DNA of 53,856 bases from Anaerolineaceae bacterium (lineage in GTDB: Bacteria; Chloroflexota; Anaerolineae; Anaerolineales; Villigracilaceae). The stretch lies in contig VFJR01000059.1 of NCBI GenBank assembly GCA_009885945.1, forward strand, positions 1 through 53,856. Direction: 5' to 3'. The notes under the pieces were generated by a model. That model saw only the letters and a list, made by a program, of their open reading frames with translations, had not been told where the DNA came from and ran no database searches. This document shows positions 44,813 to 53,765 of the stretch, in pieces; positions within the stretch are counted from its first letter, which is position 1, and each line of letters opens with the position of its first letter. The position numbers and the translations under genes were made by a program.

Positions 44813-46235
44813 TAAGATATGGCTGATCGCCAAAAGAGAACTTCGAGATCAACTTCGGGATTGGCGTATGCTGACCCCAATGTTGATTCTTGCGCTAGGG
44901 TTTCCTTTTTTTATGAATGAGGTATCCTATCGAACGATTAACTTTATCAATCAGTTTGGCGGTCCACCCATTATCGTTGACCGCCTTGTTCCCGCATCTA
45001 TTTTCATTATCGGATTCTTTCCTGTTACCGTTGCGCTAGTGATCGCATTGGAAGCGTTCGTTGGTGAAAAAGAACGCGGAACCATCGAACCTTTGCTTAG
45101 TTCGCCTCTTAATAGTAAAGATCTTTATCTTGGAAAATTGTTAGCAGGTGCGTCCACTCCAATTCTTGCAAGCTATCTTTCTATTACAGTATATTTAATA
45201 TTGGTTTCAAGACAACAATTGCAAATGCCGCCGATTGGGATAATTGCCCAATTGTTTGCGCTGACAACAGCGCATGGAATTCTCATGATCAGCGCAGCAA
45301 TCATTGTTTCCATACAATCCACATCGATCAAGTCGGCAAATTTGATGGCATCCTTCATTGTTGTGCCCGTTGCGATTCTAATGCAGAGCGAAGCAGGCAT
45401 GTTGTTTTGGGAAGGAGACGACGCGCGGACGCTTTGGTTCATCGTAATTGGCATTTTCGTATTATCCACATTATTGATTCGCTTAGGCATGGCTCATTTT
45501 CACCGTGAATATTTGCTTGGCAGAGAAATTGACGAATTAAATATACGCCAATTAAGCAAGTCATTCTGGCAAGCATTTAAAGGCAAAGCAATTTCTGTAA
45601 GAAATTGGTATTCTATAACAGTACGAGAGTCGCTACAGCGCTTACGTACACCACTACTAGTAACAACAGTCCTAGCCATTGCAGCATTTGCGGTTGGATA
45701 TCAATGGACGATCACGAACGTTCCCAGCATGTTAGAACGAGCATCTAGTCAAAACGTCACAAACTTTACCGAATTGCTCAAAAAATCGCCCGACTTGCAA
45801 ACCTTAGGCAGAGATATTTCTGTAACGTATTTGTTCCGCCACAATGTACGAACTATGGTTATCATTTTAATCTTGGGCATAGTCTCATTCAGTGTGCTAG
45901 GTATGTTTATTTACCTTATTAATGCCGCCTTGATTGGAGGGGTGCTGGGTGTATTCCAAATTATCGGCTTATCACCGCTTAACCTTTTCCTATATGGAAT
46001 TCTCCCGCACGGAATTTTTGAACTGCCTGCACTATTACTGGCTTCTGCCACCGTGCTTCGTCTGGGTATTATGCTGGTCACCCCGCAATTAGGAAAATCA
46101 ATGGGCGATATATTTATTGAATTACTCGCTGATTGGGCAAAAGTATTTATCGGTTTGGTCGTTCCATTACTTGCGGTTGCGGCGATGGTTGAGGTGTACG
46201 TCACGCCCACGCTTTTATTATCCATTTTGAAATAG
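44796..46235 (+). CDS. ABC-2 permease fused to a SpoIIM-like (DUF95) domain
   Basis: This is a 479-residue membrane protein. Residues 1-235 are an ABC-2 permease (AKRELRDQLRDWRMLTPMLI, EAFVGEKERGTIEPLLSSPL). Residues 255-479 match the stage II sporulation protein M family: VRESLQRLRTP, YLFRHNVRTMVIILILGIVS, GILPHGIFELPALLLASAT and VPLLAVAAMVEVYVTP. SpoIIM-like proteins are normally separate and often sit with MoxR genes. It should form the channel driven by the preceding ATPase. The extra domain's role is unknown. Confidence 0.8.
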   Translation: MLNRSSKIWLIAKRELRDQLRDWRMLTPMLILALGFPFFMNEVSYRTINFINQFGGPPIIVDRLVPASIFIIGFFPVTVALVIALEAFVGEKERGTIEPLLSSPLNSKDLYLGKLLAGASTPILASYLSITVYLILVSRQQLQMPPIGIIAQLFALTTAHGILMISAAIIVSIQSTSIKSANLMASFIVVPVAILMQSEAGMLFWEGDDARTLWFIVIGIFVLSTLLIRLGMAHFHREYLLGREIDELNIRQLSKSFWQAFKGKAISVRNWYSITVRESLQRLRTPLLVTTVLAIAAFAVGYQWTITNVPSMLERASSQNVTNFTELLKKSPDLQTLGRDISVTYLFRHNVRTMVIILILGIVSFSVLGMFIYLINAALIGGVLGVFQIIGLSPLNLFLYGILPHGIFELPALLLASATVLRLGIMLVTPQLGKSMGDIFIELLADWAKVFIGLVVPLLAVAAMVEVYVTPTLLLSILK

Positions 46236-46243
46236 GTGAATGT

Positions 46244-47002
46244 ATGCCAAAAATCGTTATTCTAGGAGCATCGAATGCTGTTCCTACCCTTAAAAGTGAG
46301 AACACTCATATGGCTCTCGTTGGAAAGAAACGAGTTGTCTTAGTAGATTGCGTCAGCACTGCGGTTGTAAGGCTGGAACAGGCTGGGATTGAGCTCAACG
46401 ATATAACTGATTTGGTGATTACACACTTTCACCCTGATCATGTTGCGGGAGTTCCCCTGCTTCTTATGGATATGTGGTTAATAGGCAGAAAAACATCTAT
46501 TAATATATATGGCTTGCATTACACACTTGACCGCCTAGAAGAACTTATGAAACTATATGGCTGGGAAGAGTGGCCCAACCTTTTTCCAATATCCTTTTGC
46601 CGTTTGCCTGCCTCTGAAATGACACTTGTAATGGACAACGAAGACTTCACGATCCATTCATCCCCCGTGCATCATTTTATTCCCAACATAGGAATAAAAG
46701 TAGAATTCAACGAAACAAAAAAAACAATGGCATATTCCTGCGATACAGAACCTTGTGAAGAGGTTATTAAATTAAGCGCTGGAGTAGATGTCTTAATTCA
46801 CGAAGCAGCGGGAGCCTCTGCGGGACATTCCTCTGCGGCGCAGGCTGGAGAAATCGCCACAAAATCTGAAGTGGACTCCTTGTACCTTATTCACTATGCC
46901 ACAGGAAAATTCGCCAAAGGGGATTTGGTTGCAGAAGCCAGCGCTACATTCAAAGGCAAGGTTGCATTAGCAACTGATTTTATGGAAGTAGATTTTTCGT
47001 AA
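46244..47002 (+). CDS. Metallo-beta-lactamase fold hydrolase (RNase Z-like)
   Basis: This is a 252-residue protein with the two-metal site HFHPDH (HxHxDH), a later His in SSPVHHFIPNIG, the Asp in SCDTEP, and a final His in LIHYATG. HEAAGASAGHSSAAQAGEIA is characteristic of the RNase Z/ElaC-like branch. It may process RNA or act as an arylsulfatase-like hydrolase. It begins 8 nt after the ABC permease gene and ends flush against the deoC stop. It lacks the long exosite typical of true RNase Z, so tRNA processing is uncertain. Confidence 0.82.
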   Translation: MPKIVILGASNAVPTLKSENTHMALVGKKRVVLVDCVSTAVVRLEQAGIELNDITDLVITHFHPDHVAGVPLLLMDMWLIGRKTSINIYGLHYTLDRLEELMKLYGWEEWPNLFPISFCRLPASEMTLVMDNEDFTIHSSPVHHFIPNIGIKVEFNETKKTMAYSCDTEPCEEVIKLSAGVDVLIHEAAGASAGHSSAAQAGEIATKSEVDSLYLIHYATGKFAKGDLVAEASATFKGKVALATDFMEVDFS

Positions 47003-47980
47003 TCAACCCAAAGCCTGATATTGCATTGAAGCATAGCGCCCATAAGCATAATGCTCTAGCTGGCGCTCAATATCATTAAGTAACGCCGAGGCGCCAATAC
47101 GAAACAAATGGGGTTGCATCCATTCATCCCCTAGTTCTTCTTTCATTAATATTAACCAATCCAAAGATTGCTTTGCAGAACGAACACCACCAGCGGGTTT
47201 AAAACCAACTTTATATCCAGTTTGTTCATAATAATCCCGAATAGCCCTAACCATTACCAAACTCACAGGCAATGTTGCATTGGTTGGTTCCTTACCTGTA
47301 GATGTTTTGATAAAGTCTGAACCTGCTTGCATACATACATAACTCGCACGCATCACATTTTTAAGCGTACCAAGTTCCCCAGTTGCTAAAATAGACTTCA
47401 TATGCGCATCGCCGCAAACCTCACGAAAAGCCCGCACTTCATCGTATAACGCCTGCCAATTTTGAGTAAGCACATGCTGACGTGAAATCACAATATCAAT
47501 TTCACTTGCGCCTGCTTTTACAGATGCTTCAATTTCCTCAATTTTTTGTTTAAATGGATTCAACCCAGCGGGAAAACCTGTAGAGACAGCCGCCACCGGA
47601 ATACCTGAACCTTCCAAAGCATCAACTGCCGCAGAGACCATGCCATGATACACACAGACAGCGCCCGTTGTTAATGATTCTTTTAAACCAAGCGCATCCA
47701 CAATTTCAGATCGAAGCGGCTGACGGGCTTTGACACACAAGCGCTTGACCGTTCCAGGCGTATCGTCACCAGAGAGAGTCGTCAAATCAATGACACGAAT
47801 CGCCTGTACAAGCCAGCTTGCCTGCCATTCTTTTTTTACAGTACGCCGTGTTGGAATCGTCGCGGCGCGCCTTTCCACTGCCGAACGATTCACTTTTACA
47901 TTTTCTACAAAGCTAAGATCAAGCGGCATAATTGGAACACGAGTGTAAATTTTAGGTTTTGTATTTTCAGCGGTCTTCAT
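47003..47980 (-). CDS. deoC: Deoxyribose-phosphate aldolase (long type)
   Basis: This is a 325-residue protein. It cleaves deoxyribose-5-phosphate to glyceraldehyde-3-phosphate and acetaldehyde. Catalytic motifs are IDIVISRQHVL (Asp), DFIKTSTGKEPTNATL with the Schiff-base Lys, and VGFKPAGGVRSA with the second Lys. It carries an extra N-terminal segment of about 75 residues, as in animal DERA, rather than the 220-260 residues of most bacterial enzymes. AGGAG lies 5 nt upstream of the ATG. The stop codon abuts the converging MBL gene, with no terminator between them. Confidence 0.92.
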   Translation of the reverse strand: MKTAENTKPKIYTRVPIMPLDLSFVENVKVNRSAVERRAATIPTRRTVKKEWQASWLVQAIRVIDLTTLSGDDTPGTVKRLCVKARQPLRSEIVDALGLKESLTTGAVCVYHGMVSAAVDALEGSGIPVAAVSTGFPAGLNPFKQKIEEIEASVKAGASEIDIVISRQHVLTQNWQALYDEVRAFREVCGDAHMKSILATGELGTLKNVMRASYVCMQAGSDFIKTSTGKEPTNATLPVSLVMVRAIRDYYEQTGYKVGFKPAGGVRSAKQSLDWLILMKEELGDEWMQPHLFRIGASALLNDIERQLEHYAYGRYASMQYQALG

Positions 47981-48000
47981 AAAAACTCCTGTTATACGGT

Positions 48001-48006
48001 ATTATA
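48001..48006 (-). promoter_or_regulatory. -10 element of the deoC promoter
   Basis: On the minus strand this reads TATAAT, about 20 nt before the deoC ATG at 47980. The 67-nt gap between deoC and the divergent DinB-like gene also contains the near-palindrome ATACGGTAT (47994-48002), a possible operator. No convincing -35 was seen. Confidence 0.4.
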
Positions 48007-48047
48007 CAGCCATAGCAATACAATCTTTTGAATTACAAAGGAACAAC

Positions 48048-48578
48048 ATGAAATCACTGACCCAGCCTACTACAGATGAATATGCCCCATTTTATAGTGA
48101 TTATATTGAGCGCGCACAAAAAACCAATGTGCTCTCCAGATTAACAGAACAAATTAATGAGATCAATTCAGCGCTTGGCGCTCTTACGGACCAACAGGCT
48201 TTAATAAAAGACGCGCCAAAAGAATGGTCTATTAAAGAAATCGTTGGGCACATCAACGATGCGGAGCGAGTCTTTTCCTACAGGCTTCTACGCATCTCAC
48301 GCAATGATCAAACACCTCTTTCAGGCTTTGAACAAAATGATTATGTGACCGCCGCGCAATTTGATACACATCCCATCAAAGACCTTGTTGCAGAATTTGA
48401 GCATTTACGCCGCGCCAATATTTTAGCAATCTATAACATGAGCGATGAAGCCGTCTTGCGGCAAGGTACAGCCAGCGGAGCCACCATCAGTGCGCGGGCA
48501 TTAATTTATATTTTGGTGGGTCACGTAGAAAACCATCTGGCAAGCCTGCATGAAAAATATCTGCCATTAATAAAATGA
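48048..48578 (+). CDS. DinB-like (DUF664/DinB_2) protein
   Basis: This is a 176-residue protein with the four-helix DinB fold. Its three metal-binding His candidates are in VGHINDAERVF, a middle FDTHPIKD and the C-terminal VGHVENHLASL. Family members are metal-dependent thiol transferases or DNA-damage-induced proteins of unclear role. AAAGGAAC precedes the ATG. The stop overlaps the MBL-rhodanese start by ATGA, and that gene handles persulfides, so a thiol-related role is a reasonable inference. Confidence 0.82.
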   Translation: MKSLTQPTTDEYAPFYSDYIERAQKTNVLSRLTEQINEINSALGALTDQQALIKDAPKEWSIKEIVGHINDAERVFSYRLLRISRNDQTPLSGFEQNDYVTAAQFDTHPIKDLVAEFEHLRRANILAIYNMSDEAVLRQGTASGATISARALIYILVGHVENHLASLHEKYLPLIK

Positions 48579-49978
48579 AACAACCCTACTTTATTCAACC
48601 ATTTGTGGATACTGGATTAGGCAACTCAGCCTATCTGATTGGATCGCACGACACCAAAAAAGCGATTTTAATTGACCCGCTTCGCGACGTGGACCGATAC
48701 CTGTATGCCGCATCCGAGCAGGGTCTTACCCTGACGCATGTTCTCGACACACATCTGCACGCCGATTTTGTCTCAGGGAATAGAGAAATCGCCCAGCAAA
48801 CAGGAGCGCTCATCGGCGCCAGCGCAGAAGCGAAAGTTGGTTTTGACCATCAAGCTCTCACTGAAGATTCGATCATTGATCTAGGCGCGTTCCAAATTCG
48901 CATTATGGCTACACCCGGTCATACCCCAGAACATATTTCATTTCTCATTACAAATGCTGACGGCAAAACACCTGAAGCTTTATTCAGCGGCGGGGCGTTG
49001 ATCGTGGGCGGGGCGGCGCGCACCGACTTGCTTTCGCATGAGATGACTCACCCGTTGGCAAATCATTTGTATCACACCATTCACAACAAGTTATTAAAAC
49101 TGCCAGATGAAGTAAACGTCTTTCCTACTCACGGTGCAGGATCATTTTGCGTTGCGCCAGCGTCTTCTGAAAGAACGACAACGATCGGTAAAGAAAGAGT
49201 TACAAATAAACTGGCGCAGCCACAAAGTGAACAAGAATTTATCAAACGCGCGTTAACTGGTTTGCCGATGTATCCCACTTACTATAAGTATATGCGCGAA
49301 ATCAATCAAAGAGGCGCAAAAATTTTAGGCGGTGTGCCGATCCTAAAACCACACAGCCCTGCCGAAGCAAAATCCTTGATAGATTCAGGCGCAGTCGTTT
49401 TGGACATTCGCAAGCAAAAACAATTTGGCGAAGGGCATATCCCAAACTCATTTGGGATTCGGGTGGATGCGCCGCTTCTCGTTTGGGCAGGTTGGGTGAT
49501 TCCGTTTGGAAGTAGAATTCTGCTGGTTGGTGAGTCAGCAAGCCAAATGGAAGACGCGACGCGGCAACTTATGCGCATTGGTTATGATGATGTGCTTGGT
49601 TATATCGAAGGCGGCATTGAGGCGTGGGCGCGTGAGTATTCTGTTGAAACCATAAAGAGCATGAATGTCACCGAATTGCGTGAACGATTAAATGATTTCA
49701 CGCTTGTGGATGTGCGCAATCTTGTTGAATGGGAAAGCGGACATATTGCGGGCGCAAATCATTTTGAAGGCGGACGAATTGCGTGGGAAGAATTTCCTTT
49801 TTCGCAAGACAAACCTTTGGCAATTCAATGCGCCAGCGGCAACCGTTCGATGATTGCGATATCAGTATTGAAGCGGCATGGGTTTCATAATGTGATTCAA
49901 GTGGAAGGCGGAATGACTCAGTGGAAATTGAAGGGGTTTGAAACCACTAGAAGCGCGCCAAACATTATTCAACTATAA
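48575..49978 (+). CDS. MBL-fold hydrolase with two rhodanese domains (persulfide dioxygenase-like)
   Basis: This is a 467-residue protein. Residues 1-240 are a glyoxalase II/persulfide-dioxygenase domain (THLHADFVSGNREIA, ATPGHTPEHISF, FPTHGAGSFC). Residues 255-355 are a first rhodanese domain without a visible active Cys (RILLVGESASQ). Residues 360-460 are a second rhodanese with the active loop QCASGNRS (Cys near 419). This architecture is known from sulfide-oxidation proteins such as CstB-like enzymes. It probably oxidises glutathione or bacillithiol persulfide to sulfite. It is coupled to the DinB-like gene upstream. Confidence 0.88.
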   Translation: MKQPYFIQPFVDTGLGNSAYLIGSHDTKKAILIDPLRDVDRYLYAASEQGLTLTHVLDTHLHADFVSGNREIAQQTGALIGASAEAKVGFDHQALTEDSIIDLGAFQIRIMATPGHTPEHISFLITNADGKTPEALFSGGALIVGGAARTDLLSHEMTHPLANHLYHTIHNKLLKLPDEVNVFPTHGAGSFCVAPASSERTTTIGKERVTNKLAQPQSEQEFIKRALTGLPMYPTYYKYMREINQRGAKILGGVPILKPHSPAEAKSLIDSGAVVLDIRKQKQFGEGHIPNSFGIRVDAPLLVWAGWVIPFGSRILLVGESASQMEDATRQLMRIGYDDVLGYIEGGIEAWAREYSVETIKSMNVTELRERLNDFTLVDVRNLVEWESGHIAGANHFEGGRIAWEEFPFSQDKPLAIQCASGNRSMIAISVLKRHGFHNVIQVEGGMTQWKLKGFETTRSAPNIIQL

Positions 49979-49979
49979 A

Positions 49980-50801
49980 ATGAACACAAACTCTTTTCCA
50001 TCTTTCAATTCATATTTAACCAATCTCGATGGGTTTATCTCCAAGCTGGTAGAGAATTATCAACAAGGAAGCATAAATTCCTGGGGCACGTTAGACAAAG
50101 CGGTAAAAGAATATTTTGACATTCAACAAATGGAAGAAACCGAATCTGTTATCCCGGGCTGGACTCGCATGGCATCCTATACAGATGGAATCACATTAAC
50201 GCACGTGATATGCGTATTTTTAGGAATGTCTATGCTCCCAGAATATAAAAAACTGAATGAAAGCCAAAAAAATCTGGTGAATTGGATCGTATTATTTCAC
50301 GATGTAGAAAAAATACACATTAAAGGAAAAAGGGATTTTATCCATGGGTTCGTTTCTGCATCTACTACTGCAAAAGCGTTAGGGGATTTAGGTTTTAGCG
50401 TTACGGATCAATATAAAGAACTGTTATCAAGCTGGGGTGAATTGACACGCAGCGCAATCGCAAAATCTGAAAACGGCGGCGATGATATTCAAGATAACAA
50501 AAAACTTCCGCGCATTATCGCTGGGATAGATGAAATGTTTGGCGATAATACAGCAGGCGCATTGATCACCAAAGGCGTATTATTGCACATGTCTGTGAAT
50601 GTAGTCCTTGAATATCCGCAAGCCGCCCCATTGAGTAATGATGAAATCAAACAGTATATCGGCAAAGATTTGACGCCTTTGCTAAAAGTAATGATGCTGG
50701 CAGATAATGACGGCTGGACTCTTTTTTACCCAGAGACTAGAGAACAACAAAGAAGAGAAACTCTGGAAGTTTTTGAAGGGCTTGAAAAAAATCTTCAATG
50801 A
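49980..50801 (+). CDS. HD-like putative phosphohydrolase, uncharacterised
   Basis: This is a protein of about 273 residues starting at the ATG 1 nt after the preceding stop. Possible HD-type metal ligands are seen in order: THVICVFLGM, the LFHDVEKIH segment, RDFIHGFVSASTTAKAL, and a late MLADNDGW. I do not recognise a specific family, so HD hydrolase is tentative. It overlaps the next gene by ATGA. It lies inside an operon leading to moxR. Confidence 0.6.
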   Translation: MNTNSFPSFNSYLTNLDGFISKLVENYQQGSINSWGTLDKAVKEYFDIQQMEETESVIPGWTRMASYTDGITLTHVICVFLGMSMLPEYKKLNESQKNLVNWIVLFHDVEKIHIKGKRDFIHGFVSASTTAKALGDLGFSVTDQYKELLSSWGELTRSAIAKSENGGDDIQDNKKLPRIIAGIDEMFGDNTAGALITKGVLLHMSVNVVLEYPQAAPLSNDEIKQYIGKDLTPLLKVMMLADNDGWTLFYPETREQQRRETLEVFEGLEKNLQ

Positions 50802-52354
50802 CAACTATCAGCGAGCTTTTCAAAACCTTGGGCGCTTGGACACGTTGGATGCGCGCACAACGCGCTTTGACATGGTCTTTACGCGGATTTATTTTTGGAT
50901 TGGGAGTTTCACTGCTCGGTGGGCTGGCTGGTTTATGGTTTGAAAAAATCGTTAAGTTTGAATTTATGATTTTACTAACATCAGGCTCTCTCGTTTTGTC
51001 TTTGCTTGCGGGAATCGTTGCCTATCTTTGGAAAATTCAGCTTTTGCAAGCCGCACGCAAATTTGATACAACTTTTCATCTGAAAGAACGCATCAGCACC
51101 GCGCTAGAACTTGCTGAGGGGAAAACACGCGCGTCGAAGGAATTAATTGCGAAACAATTAACAGACGCATTAAATGCCGCGCGCAAAGTAAACCCTGCGC
51201 GCGATTTTGGATTAAGTGTCAAGAAGCGAGAAATTCTTTATGCTCTAGTTCTAATAATTTTCGCGAGCCTGACCTGGCTACGCGGAGAAAGATTATTTGC
51301 AGCAGCACAGCAAGCACGTACTGTGCAATATGCAGTACAGGCACAGGAAACAAAGGTCGAAGAAATTATTAAAGCAATTGAGACAAATTCATCTTTAACC
51401 GAAGAGCAAAAGAAGGCTTTAACTACCCCATTGAACGAAGCATTGCAGGAATTAAACAACGACCCATCTCTGGAAGGTTCTGTTTCGACATTGACTAGCG
51501 CGGGCGAAAAACTACAAGCTATGTCTGATTCTCAGGTGGGGCAAACTGCACAGGCGTTGCAGGAATCGGGGAAAAATATTTCAGAGCAAAAGGGAAGTCC
51601 TTTGGAGGGCGTGGGTGAAAAGCTTGCAAACGGAGATACGATTGGCGCGGCGAATGATTTGCAAAATTTGGATTTGAGCAAATTATCAGCTAGTGAATTG
51701 GAACAGTTGGCGAATCAATTATCAACGATGGCAGATGCGATTGCTTCTACAAACCCGCAATTAGCAGAGAAATTAAATCAGGCGGCAGAAGCAATCAATA
51801 ATGGGAATACAGTTGCGGCGCAACAAGCTTTGAGTGAAGCAAGTCAGGCGATGACGCAAGCGGGACAACAACAGATTATGAATCAAGCGGCGCAACAAGC
51901 TGGGACACAATTACAGCAAGGCGCGGGACAAGTATTGGTGGCGGGCGGAGGTCAGCAGGGATCAACTCAAAGTGGGAATCAGGCTGATGGTTCAGGATCA
52001 GGTTCGGGGACGGGTGAAGCGAACGGGGAATCAAATTCAGGCGGTCAGAGTTCCAATTCTCAGCAAAATAATGGCGCGGGCGATGGCGGCGAATCAACGT
52101 ATGAGCAAATTTATGCGCCTTCATTATTAGGCGGTGAAAATAATGCGAATGTGACTTTGCCTTCTGCGGGCACAGACGGTGAAGTAGTTGGCACAGGACC
52201 TGTTTCTGCAAGCGATGATGGAAATAGCGTGGTTCCTTATAACGAAGTATTTTCGCAATATGAAGATGCGAATCAACAGGCGATGGATAATGGCGATGTG
52301 CCGTTTCAGTTTATGACGATCATTCGGAATTATTTTGATTCGCTAAAACCGTAG
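50798..52354 (+). CDS. Membrane coiled-coil protein with Gln/Gly/Ser-rich region, MoxR-associated
   Basis: This is a 518-residue protein. Two N-terminal transmembrane helices (about 30-80) are followed by a third hydrophobic segment near 145-165. Next come long alanine- and glutamine-rich coiled-coil repeats (170-370), a low-complexity Gly/Ser/Gln/Asn tract (about 385-435), and a conserved-looking end (YEQIYAPSLLGG, then PFQFMTIIRNYFDSL). Similar proteins sit upstream of moxR in related genomes, as here (31-nt gap). It may act in the envelope with MoxR. No catalytic motif is seen. Confidence 0.7.
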   Translation: MTTISELFKTLGAWTRWMRAQRALTWSLRGFIFGLGVSLLGGLAGLWFEKIVKFEFMILLTSGSLVLSLLAGIVAYLWKIQLLQAARKFDTTFHLKERISTALELAEGKTRASKELIAKQLTDALNAARKVNPARDFGLSVKKREILYALVLIIFASLTWLRGERLFAAAQQARTVQYAVQAQETKVEEIIKAIETNSSLTEEQKKALTTPLNEALQELNNDPSLEGSVSTLTSAGEKLQAMSDSQVGQTAQALQESGKNISEQKGSPLEGVGEKLANGDTIGAANDLQNLDLSKLSASELEQLANQLSTMADAIASTNPQLAEKLNQAAEAINNGNTVAAQQALSEASQAMTQAGQQQIMNQAAQQAGTQLQQGAGQVLVAGGGQQGSTQSGNQADGSGSGSGTGEANGESNSGGQSSNSQQNNGAGDGGESTYEQIYAPSLLGGENNANVTLPSAGTDGEVVGTGPVSASDDGNSVVPYNEVFSQYEDANQQAMDNGDVPFQFMTIIRNYFDSLKP

Positions 52355-52385
52355 TTAATGGAAAGTAGAAAGTGGAGGATGGTTA

Positions 52386-53363
52386 ATGGAAACTTTGTCG
52401 GTTGAAGAATTTAAGGAAATTGCAAAAAATATTGAAAGTGAAGTGGGGCATGTGATCGTTGGTCAGAATGAAGTTGTGCGTCACGCACTAGTAAGCATTT
52501 TGGCGGGCGGACATGTTTTATTGGAGGGCGTGCCAGGGCTTGGCAAGACGATGTTAATCCGCACTTTGGGGCAGGCGTTGGATTTGAAATTTTCGCGCAT
52601 TCAATTTACGCCTGATTTAATGCCCGCAGATATTTTGGGCACTGAAATTCTTTTGGATGAAAATGGAAAACGTGAGTTTCGTTTTCGTGAGGGTCCGCTT
52701 TTTTCAAATTTAGTATTGGCAGATGAAATCAATCGCGCCACACCCAAGACACAATCTGCTTTGTTAGAGGCGATGCAAGAAAGTTCTGTGACGGTGGCGC
52801 GAAAAACATACAAACTTGACGAACCTTTCTTTGTAATGGCAACTCAAAATCCGTTGGAGATGGAAGGTACATATCCCCTGCCTGAAGCGCAATTGGATCG
52901 TTTCTTTTTCAAAGTGAATGTGAATTTACCCAATGTCAGCGACTTGGCGGAAATTTTAGAACGCACAACGGGCAAAGAAATTACATCCGCAAACCGTGCG
53001 GCAACTGGCGGGCAAATTATAAAAATGCGCGAACTAGCGCGAACCGTGCCGATTGCATCTCATGTGAAAGAATATATTGCGGGATTAATTCTCGCCACAC
53101 ATCCAGATAATCCTACCGCTACACCGTTGGTTAATAAATACGTGCGCTATGGTTCCTCTCCGCGCGGCGGGCAGGCAATTGTGCTGGGTGCAAAAGTGAC
53201 GGCACTGTTAGCAGGCAGATACAATGTCTCCTTTGAAGATGTTCATACCGTTGCGCCCGCGGCTTTACGTCATCGTTTGTTGTTGAATTTTGACGGCTTG
53301 GCGGAGGGGATTAAGACAGATGATGTAATTGGGGAAGTGATAAGGATGAAGGGGAAGGGATGA
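52386..53363 (+). CDS. moxR: MoxR-family AAA+ ATPase
   Basis: This is a 325-residue AAA+ protein. Walker A GVPGLGKT is near residue 50, followed by RIQFTPDLMPADILGTEIL, LVLADEINRATPKTQSALL (Walker B and sensor 1 region), ATQNPLEMEGTYPLPEAQLD, and the C-terminal lid SPRGGQAIVLGAKVTALL. MoxR proteins act as chaperones for von Willebrand-factor proteins and DUF58 partners. GGAGG precedes the ATG. The usual downstream DUF58 and VWA genes are missing: a purine-rich tract and a restriction-gene fragment follow instead. Confidence 0.93.
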   Translation: METLSVEEFKEIAKNIESEVGHVIVGQNEVVRHALVSILAGGHVLLEGVPGLGKTMLIRTLGQALDLKFSRIQFTPDLMPADILGTEILLDENGKREFRFREGPLFSNLVLADEINRATPKTQSALLEAMQESSVTVARKTYKLDEPFFVMATQNPLEMEGTYPLPEAQLDRFFFKVNVNLPNVSDLAEILERTTGKEITSANRAATGGQIIKMRELARTVPIASHVKEYIAGLILATHPDNPTATPLVNKYVRYGSSPRGGQAIVLGAKVTALLAGRYNVSFEDVHTVAPAALRHRLLLNFDGLAEGIKTDDVIGEVIRMKGKG

Positions 53364-53477
53364 GGGATAAGGGAATAGAAGGTGGAAAGTAGAAAGTGGA
53401 AAGGTGAAAGAAGAAAGATGAAAGAGTGAAAGTAGAAAAAAAGAGAATGAATTAGAATGAAGGTTGTATTGTGAAGT
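53318..53477 (+). repeat. 160-nt cytosine-free purine-rich tract
   Basis: The plus strand has no C from 53318 to 53477, covering the last moxR codons and the intergenic region. It is dominated by GAAAG, GGAAAG and TGAAAG units. The 17-mer GGAAAGTAGAAAGTGGA at 53384-53400 also occurs exactly at 52360-52376, just before moxR. The rest of this intergenic region (53478-53525) holds only the ribosome site of the next frame. Confidence 0.8.
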
Positions 53478-53525
53478 CCCTCAGGGGGCGAGATTTAAAA
53501 CTGACTCTTACAATAGGAAAACAAC

Positions 53526-53765
53526 ATGCCTGCTCCACAAAAAATCATACAGCTTGTAGAAATCTTTGAACAAAATATCAATGACTATCATAATAAGAAC
53601 GAAACAGAATTGCGTCGCCATTTCCTTGATCCTTTCTTTGAAGCATTGGGCTGGGATGTAAGCAACGCCAAAGGCAATGACGAACGCAGCAAGGAAGTAG
53701 CGCACGAACTTTCGGTAGAGATTGACGGTCAGCAGAAAAAAGCAGATTACGGAATGTGTCAATGA
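53526..53765 (+). pseudogene. Restriction-enzyme N-terminal fragment (HsdR_N-like), interrupted
   Basis: Seventy-nine codons are readable. The sequence matches the start of type I/IIG restriction enzymes or related HSDR_N proteins: LVEIFEQNINDYHNKNETEL, RRHFLDPFFEALGWDVSNA, VAHELSVEIDGQQKKADYG. In intact proteins this ADYG segment runs into the nuclease core. Here it stops three codons later in unrelated sequence (MCQ, then TGA). AGGA lies 7 nt upstream of the ATG. I read it as a gene broken by an insertion near 53750. Confidence 0.7.

Noticed and set aside
49938-49979. Earlier start for the HD-like gene
   Set aside because: It overlaps the conserved end of the MBL-rhodanese protein; the ATG at 49980 directly follows that stop.
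53364-53477. CRISPR-like or tandem array in the purine tract
   Set aside because: The GAAAG units vary in length and have no regular repeat-spacer pattern.
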